Source of the DNA: Isoetes taiwanensis
Lineage: Eukaryota; Streptophyta; Lycopodiopsida; Isoetales; Isoetaceae
DNA length: 64,000 nucleotides
NCBI GenBank assembly: GCA_021234155.1
Contig: JAJEKV010000099.1
Location: 3,567,453-3,631,452 of the forward strand
Direction: 5' to 3'
Part shown: positions 12,015 to 22,107 of the stretch, piece after piece
Layout of the letters: the number at the start of each line of letters is the position of its first letter
Numbering within the stretch: the stretch's first letter is position 1
The notes under the pieces: model-generated
Told to the model about the DNA's origin: nothing
What the model saw: the letters and a program-made list of their open reading frames with translations, nothing else
Database searches by the model: none
Program-made: the position numbers and the translations under genes

Positions 12015-12181
12015 ACTCCAAGTGGTGACATGGCATGTCAAGTAAGCAAGGCCAAGTTTTGACTAGGCCAAAAATAAAAAGATGTCCATCTTTGGTCTTT
12101 TCATTGGGTGATGTTGGCAAATTTTGGGTGACATGGCTAGATGGTGGTGACGTGGACATGATGACTAGGACTTTATGCAAG
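12015..12181 (+). repeat. Inverted repeat arm segment (pairs with 17,105-17,267)
   Basis: The stretch 'gtgacatggcatgtcaagta' through 'gactaggactttatgcaag' is the reverse complement of 17,105-17,267 with few differences. It links the minisatellite to the inner palindrome arm. Confidence 0.85.
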
Positions 12182-12185
12182 AAAT

Positions 12186-13827
12186 GCATGCGATTCGACA
12201 TCGTCGGATCGCCATTTTGGGGAGAGACGAGGCTATATATGCGTTTTTGGGCTCTTTCTCCATTATCGGCGTCTTCTCACAGCAGTTTTTTGGTCTCAGT
12301 TCCTCGTTATTTTCCTAGTTCCTCGTTATTTTCCTTCTAAATTTCTCTCGGCAATTGTAGCCATTTGGGAAGTACGTTCTTTTCCAAAGCAGCTATGCTT
12401 TTGCTTCTTTTTTGCTTTCTTATGCCTCTGGTGTTTCGTCGTCTCTAGTTCAAGTAGGATGGGATTGATTTTTTGTAAATTCGTATCCCTTTCCTCTTGC
12501 TTTTTCCTTACCTGTTTATTTCGTCCTGAATAGATTCGCTCTTACATTTTGGTGTTGCCCTTTCTTATTTTTTTTTTTTTGCTCAGATCCTCCTCTTTGG
12601 CAGCCTTTTTTAGCTCTGATTTCCTCTTTAGCATAGTCTTTGAGGTCTTTTAGGTTGTTCGGCCACGGATTTTTTCCCCTTTGCCGTCCTTTATATCTCT
12701 ATTCTTCATGATGTTTTCTCTTCCTTGAGAGTATTTCTTGTCTATAATTACTCCTTACTCTTCTTACTCTTCTGAGTTCCTTTCCGAATCATCTAACAGC
12801 TCCAGCATTTTCTTTGGATCGATCTGCAGCTGTTTATTATTTTCCCCTTTGCTCCCATACCTGTATATTTGAAAAATCGGTTGCTTCTATGAATCGATCT
12901 TACTAGTCCGGTTCTGGCCGTCAGGCATAGATCTTATTCCCTCTGATAGATTTCGTGATCTGGTTTGCTCTATCCGTTCCTCTCTTCTTCCCTTTTCGCA
13001 TGCCGCAGTCGTCCCTGCTTCCTGCTGCCGCTGCCATCTGTTCTGTTGTATAATATTCATAGTATTCAAGGGGTTATATTAATCATTCATTGTATTTTGA
13101 TACTTATACTTTGGTTAGGCGTAATGGTTGAAGTCTTTCAATGTTATGTTGGTGACGAAGGTTTGAGTCTTCCAATCTACCGAATCCCTTTAACATGTTT
13201 TCTTATTCCTTTTATTTATTTGCCATGATTTCTTTCTATTAGTCCCGAGTTTTTGTTTTAGTTGCCATGTAGATTTTTTTGCCATGGTCTTTCTATTTGT
13301 CCCTTTCTATTAGTCCCGAGTAATTTTCTTTTAAGTTGCCATTTAGTTTACAATTAATCCCGAGTAATTTTCTTTTAAGTTGCCATTTCGTTTACAATTC
13401 GATCTTTACGGCCCATGTGGGTTGCAGATTTGAGCTTTTGTAGCACACTTCATTACTGGCTTTCCTTCGTTATTATTTTTGCTCTCTATAGTTTATACAC
13501 GTTATGATGTCTTTCATTTTCATTTCAAGTTTTATTTTTCCAAATTGTTCCTAGGGTTTATTAGTTCTTTGTTTCTTTTGGTCCCCCCCTCGGTTTCCTT
13601 CGTAACTACTTTGATATATTTAGCAATCTTAACATCTTGGCCTTGTTTTTTTCCTTCACAATTACCTTTGGAAGTTTTATTTTCTATTGTTAGACATGAT
13701 ATTGCTTTTTTCCTGATGCTCATTCGATCTATGTCAAATTTATAGTGGCAATCACACCTTGCTCATCATCTTATAGAAGTTCTCTTTTGATCGGCCGGTT
13801 TTCCCCTTCCAGACGAGTCTCTCACCA
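12186..13827 (+). mobile_element. Unclassified inserted element, unit 1
   Basis: It begins GCATGCGATTCGACATCGTC and ends ACGAGTCTCTCACCA, bounded by AAAT at 12,182-12,185 and 13,828-13,831. It shares its first ~125 bp and last ~40 bp with unit 2, while the interiors differ. Near the 5' end a GGCTATATATGCG box (about 12,230) followed by pyrimidine-rich DNA resembles a plant promoter and leader. The interior is T/C-rich with no recognised coding domain. Confidence 0.6.
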
Positions 13828-13831
13828 AAAT

Positions 13832-14755
13832 GCATGCGATTCGACATCGTCGGATCGCCATTTTGGGGAGAGACGAGGCTATATATGCGTTTTTGGGCTC
13901 TTTCTCCATTATCGGCGTCTTCTCACAGCAGTTTTTTGGTCTCAGTTCCCTCCCTCCCCACCCTAAGTTGTTTACATTCATGTTTTTTTCATTTTTTGTG
14001 ATTCTATATCGCGTGGCTCGCGTGACCAGCCCCTCTGTATTTGAGAGGTTATGTTGTTTTAAAATATGATGTTATGTCGCGTGGCTCGCGTGACCAGCCC
14101 CTTCTCTTATTGGAGGATTGTGATTTGTCATGGACCAGCCTCCTTGGGAGGCTTCGCCGAGCCGGCGTGATGGCTTCTATTTTTGAGTTAAATGCTTCTT
14201 TTTATGTTGTTTCTTTTCAGGTCATCTCATCCAACTATGGCGACTTTGTTAAGTTACTTTTCTAACGTCTAATGCATTCTGTTTGTTTTCTTCTCTCCTA
14301 AGTTTTCAGGTGATCATGGCTATTTATCTGACTCTCCCATAGAGTTTGAGATGAATCGTCCGAATTGCGGCCTCCATCTCATGCTTCCTCGAATTTTTTC
14401 TTCAATGATATCAACTTTGACGGCCCGGACTTTTCTTTGGGAGCCATCGGGCGAAAGTTTATCATTAGGGTTTTCCTCGAAAACCCGAAAGGGCGGGGTT
14501 TTTCATCCCGGTGATAAACTTTCGCACGTTGCCTCCTATTTGCCTTTCTTACTTTACGTCGTCTTAAGGGGCCTGGGTTGTTCCTATGGCAGGTTCCCTT
14601 TATGATTATTAGTGCGTAGTCAGATTGAATTGGTGTGGTGGACTATCCTACCCTCCACCCTAGATATTTTTTTTTTTAAATGTTTGTACACTGCTGTGAT
14701 GAAAGATATGCCTATCTATCGGCCGGTTTTCCCCTTCCAGACGAGTCTCTCACCA
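13832..14755 (+). mobile_element. Unclassified inserted element, unit 2
   Basis: Head-to-tail relative of unit 1 with the same termini, bounded by AAAT at 13,828-13,831 and 14,756-14,759. The uninterrupted right palindrome arm (17,095-17,108 read in reverse) joins the two flanks with a single AAAT, so units 1 and 2 together were inserted into the left arm. It contains the 14,451-14,525 hairpin. No coding domain is recognised. Confidence 0.6.
14451..14525 (+). ncRNA. Predicted three-way-junction RNA structure (function unknown)
   Basis: A perfect 14-bp outer stem joins 14,451-14,464 (GCGAAAGTTTATCA) with 14,512-14,525 (TGATAAACTTTCGC). Inside it are two further hairpins: GGGTTTTC/GAAAACCC with loop CTC (14,468-14,486), and CGGGGT/ATCCCG with a five-base loop and one G-U pair (14,494-14,510). 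Three stems meeting in 75 nt is unlikely by chance. Since the strand is not proven, it could also be a DNA hairpin. No known RNA family was matched. Confidence 0.35.
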
Positions 14756-14759
14756 AAAT

Positions 14760-15876
14760 ATGATAACCTTTGGAATTTTTGGTGGAGCTTGGCAAGGGAT
14801 AGAATAGAGGAATCTTGAAGAACTTAAAGCGCTGATGCCCTTCCCCAATATTGAACCAGGCCAGGACTTTGCACGGCTTCCTCACCAGAGGGGAGAGGCC
14901 AGACCCTAAGAGACGGACCTCAAAAAGGTTGACGAGGCAGCCTTTCCTGCCATCGCTCCTTCGGGCGGGCAAATGCCAATGCCCCTCCTCTCGGAGCTCG
15001 GTTTCCCTATCCGACCGTTGAATCTGCCGTGCAAGTAACATGCTTCGAGAGGTTCAAAAAAATTAAAGATCGGTCCGGAAGAACTTATCAAACCGCGAAG
15101 CGTCCTGCGGTCGACCATGTAGAAACCCAAGTGTTTTGTCGTTCCATGTCGTCCAGAATGGCGAAATTACCTTAGAGACCAAGTTACACGGTCATTTTTG
15201 GCAACAAAAGAAACACGAACCCTCTATATGGCAGTATTCCGCAGCCATCTCTTAGTCCAATTGACTACGAACTATTGTACATGAGGTGATTCTTGGAGAA
15301 GGGGTCGTCTTCTGCACATGAAACTTGGTCCCCAGGGTAATATCGGCATTTTGAGGCCATTGGCAGAGTCAGTTCACAGTTCCAGAGTGGGAGAATTGCC
15401 CGTCCATGGCCAGGGGCCTTCGGGAGAGGACCTTTGGGACGAACTGCTTCTGAAATGTTTTAAGGGTCCGTCTTCTGGCACCAACACCCTCCCTCTACGT
15501 GATGATATTGTGCAAGATCCTGGTCGAATCTGACTAGGATATGGCATCCAAAACGTAAACCCTGTGTGTTGCTAGGTTATTGAAGGGTTTATGTTATGGA
15601 GGTCGAGTTTTAGTCGGTTGCACTTGGGACATGGTCGAGAAGTTGCAGTCGAAAATGCGAAGCAATAGGAACTGACGGAATAGGCTTTGAATTTATCCTC
15701 CTCCCGATTAATGCGCAATTAGAAGTCAAAGCCTTTTTGCAAGTAGCAAAATTGTTTGGGATCATTCGGGATGGCCAATAGATTCAAACTCTGTTGTTTC
15801 AGGTTGCCATGGCTCAGATGCATGTTTAGAAAATGTGCACCTAGTTATCTAAGAAAACTATCGGTAGTTTTGGCCT
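14760..15876 (+). repeat. Left inner arm of a large palindrome
   Basis: Reverse-complement match to 15,930-17,100, with a spacer of about 54 bp centred near 15,903. Matching landmarks include 'atgataacctttg' (14,759 and 17,083) and 'gccatggc' (15,806 and 15,994). The arms differ by small indels, often at CAG/CTG. No gene is recognised in either arm. Confidence 0.85.
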
Positions 15877-15929
15877 CCCAAACGTAAAACCCCGTGGTGT
15901 TGCTAGGTTATTGTAGGGTTTAGATTTCG

Positions 15930-17100
15930 AAGGCCAAAACGTGGTCATTTTCTTGGATAGCTAGATGTACCTTTTCTAATTATGCATGCGGAGCCATGGC
16001 AACTGAAATAACCGAGTTTGGATCTATTGGCCACCCCGAATGATCCCAAACAATTTTGCTACTGCAAAAGGTGCTCTTGACTTCTAATTGCTACACTGCG
16101 AGGAGGATAAATCTAAAACCCATTCCACAATTCCTATTGCTTTGTTTTCAACCGCAGCCTTCTCGACCATGTCCTAAGTGCAACCGATTAAAACTCGACC
16201 TCCATAACGTAAAACCCTTCAATAACCTAGCAACACATGTGGTTTACGCTTTTTGATGCCATATCCTAGTCGATTCGACTGTGATCTTACACAATATCAT
16301 CAATAGAGGGAGGGTGTTGATGGCGTAAGACGCACCCTTAAAACCTTCCCGAAGCGGTTCGCCTCTAAAGGTCCTTCTCCCGAAGGCCCCTCGCCACGGA
16401 CGGGCAACTCTCCCACTCCAAAACCGTGGTGGAACCGACCGCCAATGGACTCAAAATATCGACTTTACCCCCGGGGACCAAGTTTTGTGGGCAAAAGACC
16501 ACCCTTCTCCAAGAAGCACCAAAGTAGCTCATGTCCAACACGCTCAGAGTCAATTGGCCTAGGAGGTGGTCATGAATACCGCTATGTAGAGGGTTCGTGG
16601 TTTCTTTCTGCTGCCAAAATGACCATGTAACTTGGTCCCTGGGGTAATTTCGCCATTCCGGACGACATGGCGAAGTCAAATCTCCATTCCAGAGCCTTTG
16701 TACTGCCCGAACGACAAAACACTTGGTTTTCTACGCGGTCAACTCGCATAATGCTTCGTGGTTTGATAAGTTCTTTTCTCCGACGGATCTTGATTCTTTT
16801 TTGCCTGCGCCAAGGTGTTACTTGAATGATGGATTCAACGGTGGGATAGAAAAAATTGAGCTTCCTGGGATTGGCATTTGCCCCTCCGAGAGGAGCGGCT
16901 TGATAGGAAAGGCTGCCTCGACAACCTTTCTGAGGTCCATCTCTGGGGGTCCGCCTCTCCCCTCGATGAGAAAGCCGCAAGAAAGTCCTGGCCTGGTTCG
17001 AGTTGGGGAAGTATGTCAGCGCATTAAGTTCTTCAGATCCCTCTATTCTATTCCTTGCCAAACTCCTCTACCAAAAATTTCAAAGGTTATCATATTTCTT
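15930..17100 (-). repeat. Right inner arm of the large palindrome
   Basis: Inverse of 14,760-15,876 and, unlike the left arm, uninterrupted between the centre and the minisatellite-proximal segment 17,105-17,267. Open frames such as 16,582-17,061 (minus) and 16,723-17,106 (plus) overlap each other and carry no family motif. Confidence 0.85.
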
Positions 17101-17104
17101 GCAT

Positions 17105-17267
17105 AAAGTCCTAGTCATCATGTCCATGTCACCATCATCTAGCCATGTCACCTAAAATTTGCCAACATCACCCAATGAAAAGACCAAAGATGGACATCTT
17201 TTCATTTTTAGCCTAGTCAAAACTTGACCTTGCTTACTTGGCATGTCATGTCACCACTTGGGGTGCC
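17105..17267 (-). repeat. Inverted repeat arm segment (pairs with 12,015-12,181)
   Basis: Reverse complement of the segment next to the left minisatellite array. It marks the inner boundary of the right array. Confidence 0.85.
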
Positions 17268-20200
17268 TAGGTGGCATGCCTGAGCTGGCATGTTAGAGCC
17301 TGCGTGGCATGTTGGAGCCACCTTGGCATGTTTGAGCCTAGGTGGCATGTTTGTGCCACCTGGGCCTGTTGGAGCCCACGTGGCATTATATGTTTGAGCC
17401 TAGGTGGCATGTTGGAGCCTAGGTGGCATGTTTGAGCCACCTTGGCATGTTGGAGCCCACGTGGCATGTTTGAGCCACCTTGGCATGTTTGAGCCTAGGT
17501 GGCATGTTGGAGCCACCTTGGCATGTTTGAGCCTAGGTGGCATGTTTGAACCACCTAGGAATGTTGGAGCCTAGGTGGCATGTTGGAGCCCACGTGGCAT
17601 ATTTGAGCCACCTTGGCAAGTTGGAGCATAGGTGGCATGTTGGAGCCCGCGTGGCATGTTTGAGCATGTTGGAGCCTAGGTGGCATGTTTGAGCCATTTT
17701 GTCATGTTGGAGCCTAGGTGGCATGTTTGAGCCACCTTGGCATGTTTGAGCCTAGGTGGCACGTTAGAGCCACCTTGGCATGTGGGAGCCACCTTGGCAT
17801 GTTTGAGCCTAGGTGGCATGTTTGAGCCACCTTGGCATGTTGGAGCCCACATGGCATGTTGGAGCCCACGTGGCATGTTTGAGCCACCTCGGCATGTTTG
17901 AGCACGTTGGAGCCTAGGTGGCATGTTTGAGCCACCTTGGCATGTTGGAGCCTAGGTGGCATGTTGAAGCCCATGTGGCATGTTTGAGCCACCTTGGCAT
18001 GTTGGAGCCTAGGTGGCATGTTGGAGCCTGCGTGGCATGCTTGAGCCACCTTGGCATGTTGGAGCATAGGTGGCATGTTGGAGCCAGCGTGGCATGTTTG
18101 AGCACGTTGGAGCCCTAGGTGGCATGTTTGAGCCATTTTGTCACGTTGGAGCCTAGGTGGAGCCCACGTGGCATGTTTGAGCCACCTTGGCATGTTGGAG
18201 ACTAGGTGGCATGTTGAAGCCCATGTGGCATGTTTGAGCCCACCTTGTCATGTTGGAGCCTAGGTGGCATGTTTGAGCCACCTTGGCATGTTGGAGCCTA
18301 GGTGGCATGTTGGAGCCCACGTGGCATGTTTGAGCCACCTTGGCATGTTTGAGCCTAGGTGGCATGTTAGAGCCACGGTGGCATGTTGGAGCCTAGGTGG
18401 CATGTTTGAGCCAACTTGGCATATTTAAGCCTAGGTGGCACGTTTTCGCCAGAGCCACCTTGGCATGTTGGAGCCTAGGTGTCATGGTGGAGCCCACGTG
18501 GCATGTTTGAGCCACCTTGGCATGTTGGAGCCCACGTGGCATGTTTGAGCCACCTTGGCATGTTTGAGCCTAGGTGGCATGTTAGAGCCACGGTGGCATG
18601 TTGGAGCCTAGGTGGCATGTTTGAGCCAACTTGGCATATTTAAGCCTAGGTGGCCATGTTGTGAGCCACCTTGGCATGTTGGAGCCTAGGTGTCATGGTG
18701 GAGCCCACGTGGCATGTTTGAGCCACCTTGGCAAGTTGAGGCCTAGGTGGCATGATGGAGCCTAGGTGGCATGTTTGAGCCCACCTTTGCATGTTTGAGC
18801 CACCTGGCATGTTTGAGCCTAGGTGGCATGTTGGAACCTAGATGGCATGTTTGAGCCACCTTCGCATGTTGGAGCCTAGGTTGCATGTTGGAGCCACCTT
18901 GGCATGTTGGAGCCTAAGTGAGCCTGCATGGCATGTTTGAGCCTATGTGGCATGTTTGAGCCACCTAGGAATGTTGGAGCCTAGGTGGCATGTTGGAGCC
19001 CACGTGGCATATTTGAGCCACCTTGGCAAGTTGGAGCATAGGTGGCATGTTGGAGCCCCAACGTGGCATGTTTGAGCACGTTGGAGCCTAGGTGGCATGT
19101 TTGAGCCATTTTGTCATGTTGGAGCCTAGGTGGCATTTTGGAGCCACCTTGGCATGTTGGAGCCCACGTGGCATGTTTGAGCCACCTTGGCATGTTGGAG
19201 CCTACGTGGCATGTTGAAGCCCATGTGGCATGTTTGAGCCACCTTGTCATGTTGGAGCCTAGGTGGCATGTTTGAGCCACCTTGGCATGTTGGAGCCTAG
19301 ATGGCATGTTGGAGCCCACGTGGCATGTTTGAGCCTAGGTGGCATGTTAGAGCCACGGTGGCATGTTGGAGCCTAGGTGGCATGTTTGAGCCAACTTGGC
19401 ATATTTTAGCCTAGGTGGCATGTTGTGAGCAACCTTGGCATGTTGGAGCCTAGGTGGCATGGTGGAGCCCACGTGGCATGTTTGAGCCACCTTGGGATGT
19501 TGGAGCCTAGGTGGCATGTTGGAGCCTAGGTGGCATGTTTGAGCCCACATTGGCATGTTTGAGCCACCTGGCATGTTTGAGCCTAGGTGGCATGTTGGAG
19601 CCTAGGTGGCATGTTTGAGCCACCTTGGCACGTTTGGGCCTAGGTGGCATGTTGGAGCCACCTTGGCATGTTGGAGCCTAAGTGAGCCTGCATGGCATGT
19701 TTGAGCCTATTTGGCATGTTTGAGCCACCTAGGAATGTTGGAGCCTAGGTGGCATGTTGGAGCCTAGGTGGCATGTTGGAGCCCACGTGGCATATTTGAG
19801 CCACCTTGGCAAGTTGGAGCATAGGTGGCATCTTTGCGGACCAAGTGGCATGTTTGAGCATGTTGGAGCCTAGGTGGCATGTTTGAGCCATTTTGCATGT
19901 TGGAGCCTACGTGGCATGTTGGAGCCACCTTGGCATGTTTGAGCCTATATATAGGTGGCATGTTAGAGCCACCTTGGCATGTTGGAGCCCACGTGGCATG
20001 TTGGAGCCCACGTGGCATGTTTGAGCCACCTTGGCATGTTGGAGCCTAGGTGGCATGTTGAAGCCCATGTGGCATGTTTGAGCCACCTTGTCATGTTGGA
20101 GCCTAGGTGGCATGTTTGAGCCACCTTGGCATGTTGGAGCCTAGGTGGCATGTTGGAGCCCACGTGGCATGTTTGAGCCACTTTGGCATGTTTGAGCCTA

Positions 20201-20492
20201 GGTGGTATGTTAGAACTCACGGTGGCATCTTTGGAGCCTAGGTGGCATGTTTGAGCCAACTTGGCATATTTAAGCCTAGGTGACATGTTGTGAGCCACCT
20301 TGGCATGTTGGAGCCTAGGTGGCATGGTGGAGCCCACGTGGCATGTTTGTGCCACGTTGGCATATTGGAGCCTCCTTGGCATGTTGGAGCCACCTTGGCA
20401 TGTTGGAGCCACCTTTGTGGCATGTTTGAGCCACCTTATGTATGTTTGAGCCACCTTGGTGGCATGTTTGAGCCACCTTGGCATGTTTGAGC
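17268..20492 (-). repeat. 19-bp minisatellite array, reverse orientation (right foldback arm)
   Basis: About 170 units of the same 19-bp repeat as 10,947-12,014 but inverted (TTGGAGCCTAGGTGGCATG, TTTGAGCCACCTTGGCATG and TTGGAGCCCACGTGGCATG). Larger blocks recur (for example around 18,240-18,480 and 18,480-18,720), showing secondary amplification of multi-unit blocks. Long open frames on the minus strand are a consequence of the period. Confidence 0.92.
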
Positions 20493-20549
20493 TGATTGGG
20501 ACCCGAGATCATGTGCATATGCTCAAAAATGGATTTGAGGCATAAAAAG

Positions 20550-20707
<158 letters not shown>

Positions 20708-20974
20708 AGGATCTGATAGACTTGTTGGTTCCCATGGATGTTAAAGTTAAATTCAGGTTCAATTCAATTTTGGGATCTTCATAATGCCTTTGTATTCTAG
20801 TTTTCTATAAGCATGAGGGGTAAAGGGACAATAGATGAGATATTGCATTTTTGCACCGTCCTGCACCCCTCAAGGAATACAAATCAAATTCTTGATGGTT
20901 TTGTTATGCAAAAATAGGTGTTAAGTAATTGAAGTAGTTGAAGTAACTTGTCTTACATGGAATACTAGTATAAG

Positions 20975-21475
20975 GACATGTGATCGCACGTGCATCACAT
21001 GTAGCAAATCAAGTACTCTGGCCCTACCACTATAAAGACCCGTGATATGGAAGGATAGGACATGTAGAGAATCAAGTATTCTTTCCTACTTCTATAAAGA
21101 CATGTGACAATAGAAGTATTACACATGTCGTAATTCATGTATTCTTTCCTACAATGCCTTAGCAAAATAAAGTATCATGTCCTACTACAATAAAGACATG
21201 TGACATGGAAGCATATGACATGTAGAGAATCAAGTATTCTTTCCTACTTCTATAAAGACATGTGACAATAGAAGTATTACACATGTCGTAATTCATGTAT
21301 TCTTTCCTACAATGCCTTAGCAAATAAAGTACTCTGTCCTACTACTATAAAGACATGTGAATGGAAGTATAGGACATGTAGAGAATCAAATATTCTTTCC
21401 TACATCTATAAAGACATGTGACAATAGAATCATTAGACATGTAGAAATTCAAGTATTCTTTCCTACAGTGGATTG
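20975..21475 (+). repeat. About 157-bp tandem repeats, three units, right subterminal region
   Basis: The landmark TCTATAAAGACATGTG occurs at 21,091, 21,249 and 21,405 (spacings 158 and 156). Within each unit ACATGT recurs about every 40 bp, so the unit seems built from smaller repeats. It is close to the right end of the TIR element. Confidence 0.8.
20976..21002. repeat. 27-bp near-perfect palindrome
   Basis: ACATGTGAT and ATCACATGT flank GCACGTGC with one unpaired C, so the whole 27-bp word is self-complementary. It lies at the start of the 157-bp repeats and contains a CACGTG core. Confidence 0.8.
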
Positions 21476-21509
21476 TATTATAAAATGACATGTCACAATA
21501 GAAGAAACT

Positions 21510-21535
21510 ACAAAACAACAGTGGATATTTTAGTC
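21510..21535. repeat. Subterminal inverted repeat CAGTGGA/TCCACTG
   Basis: A 7-bp hairpin with an AT-rich loop. Its arm matches the inner part of the right terminal repeat (CAACAGTGGACC). Confidence 0.5.
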
Positions 21536-21639
21536 CACTGAAAAAAGAACACCATTATCGAACAAAACCATACCTCCACAAATCCACATGTAGGATTCTT
21601 TGAAAACAGGACATGTAGACCTACCAAAACTGATGTTTT

Positions 21640-21670
21640 CAACAGTGGACCAAAAACCGGGGTGAGTGTG
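21640..21670 (-). repeat. Right terminal inverted repeat of the 18.2 kb element
   Basis: 31 bp ending GGGGTGAGTGTG, inverse of 3,464-3,494, followed by the target duplication TAA (21,671-21,673). Confidence 0.8.
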
Positions 21671-22004
21671 TAATGTTACATGTTTGAGTCTTAATGATCC
21701 AGCCAATTAAACAAGACAAGTACCTGAATTACTATTTCTAGAATATCCCGCAACAATGTGGGCTAGAAACCTCGGTATAATCCACCAATGCCTTCCTTTT
21801 TAAGAATATATCTGAATGCATCAAACATTGCCAACAAATAGACATCCCGGAGTATGAATGCATCAAACACTGCCAACAAATAGACATCACGGAGTAAGAA
21901 ATGTCAATATTCCTGCAAGAATTACTGTGAGATAAAAGACATCATAATAGAAGCTTTTCCTCTTCCCAAGTCTTAAGGAAGTTGGTATTGTCAAGTGGAA
22001 GCAA
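21671..22004 (+). repeat. Right half of the interrupted host segment, then a 42-bp tandem repeat
   Basis: 21,671-21,763 matches 28,749-28,840 closely and continues the sequence broken off at 3,463. At 21,813 and 21,855 a 42-bp unit beginning TGAATGCATCAAAC occurs twice. No gene is seen. Confidence 0.75.
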
Positions 22005-22091
22005 AGCATTGGGTGTCTTTTCTCCTTAGCTGCTCTGAATCGTGACATGATAAATCTCATGCCTAAGGCAGATCAATATTAACAAAATGAA
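22005..22091 (+). repeat. Second copy of the host segment, with the LINE's left target duplication
   Basis: Matches 3,219-3,310. Its last 16 bp, ATATTAACAAAATGAA (22,076-22,091), recur at 28,579-28,594 directly after the LINE poly-A tail. The paralogue at 3,300 has this word only once. Confidence 0.85.
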
Positions 22092-22107
22092 TATTGCAGA
22101 GAGGACT

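Noticed and set aside
17268-20492. CRISPR-like array
   Set aside because: The units are directly adjacent with no unique spacers, and the DNA is plant nuclear. It is a minisatellite.
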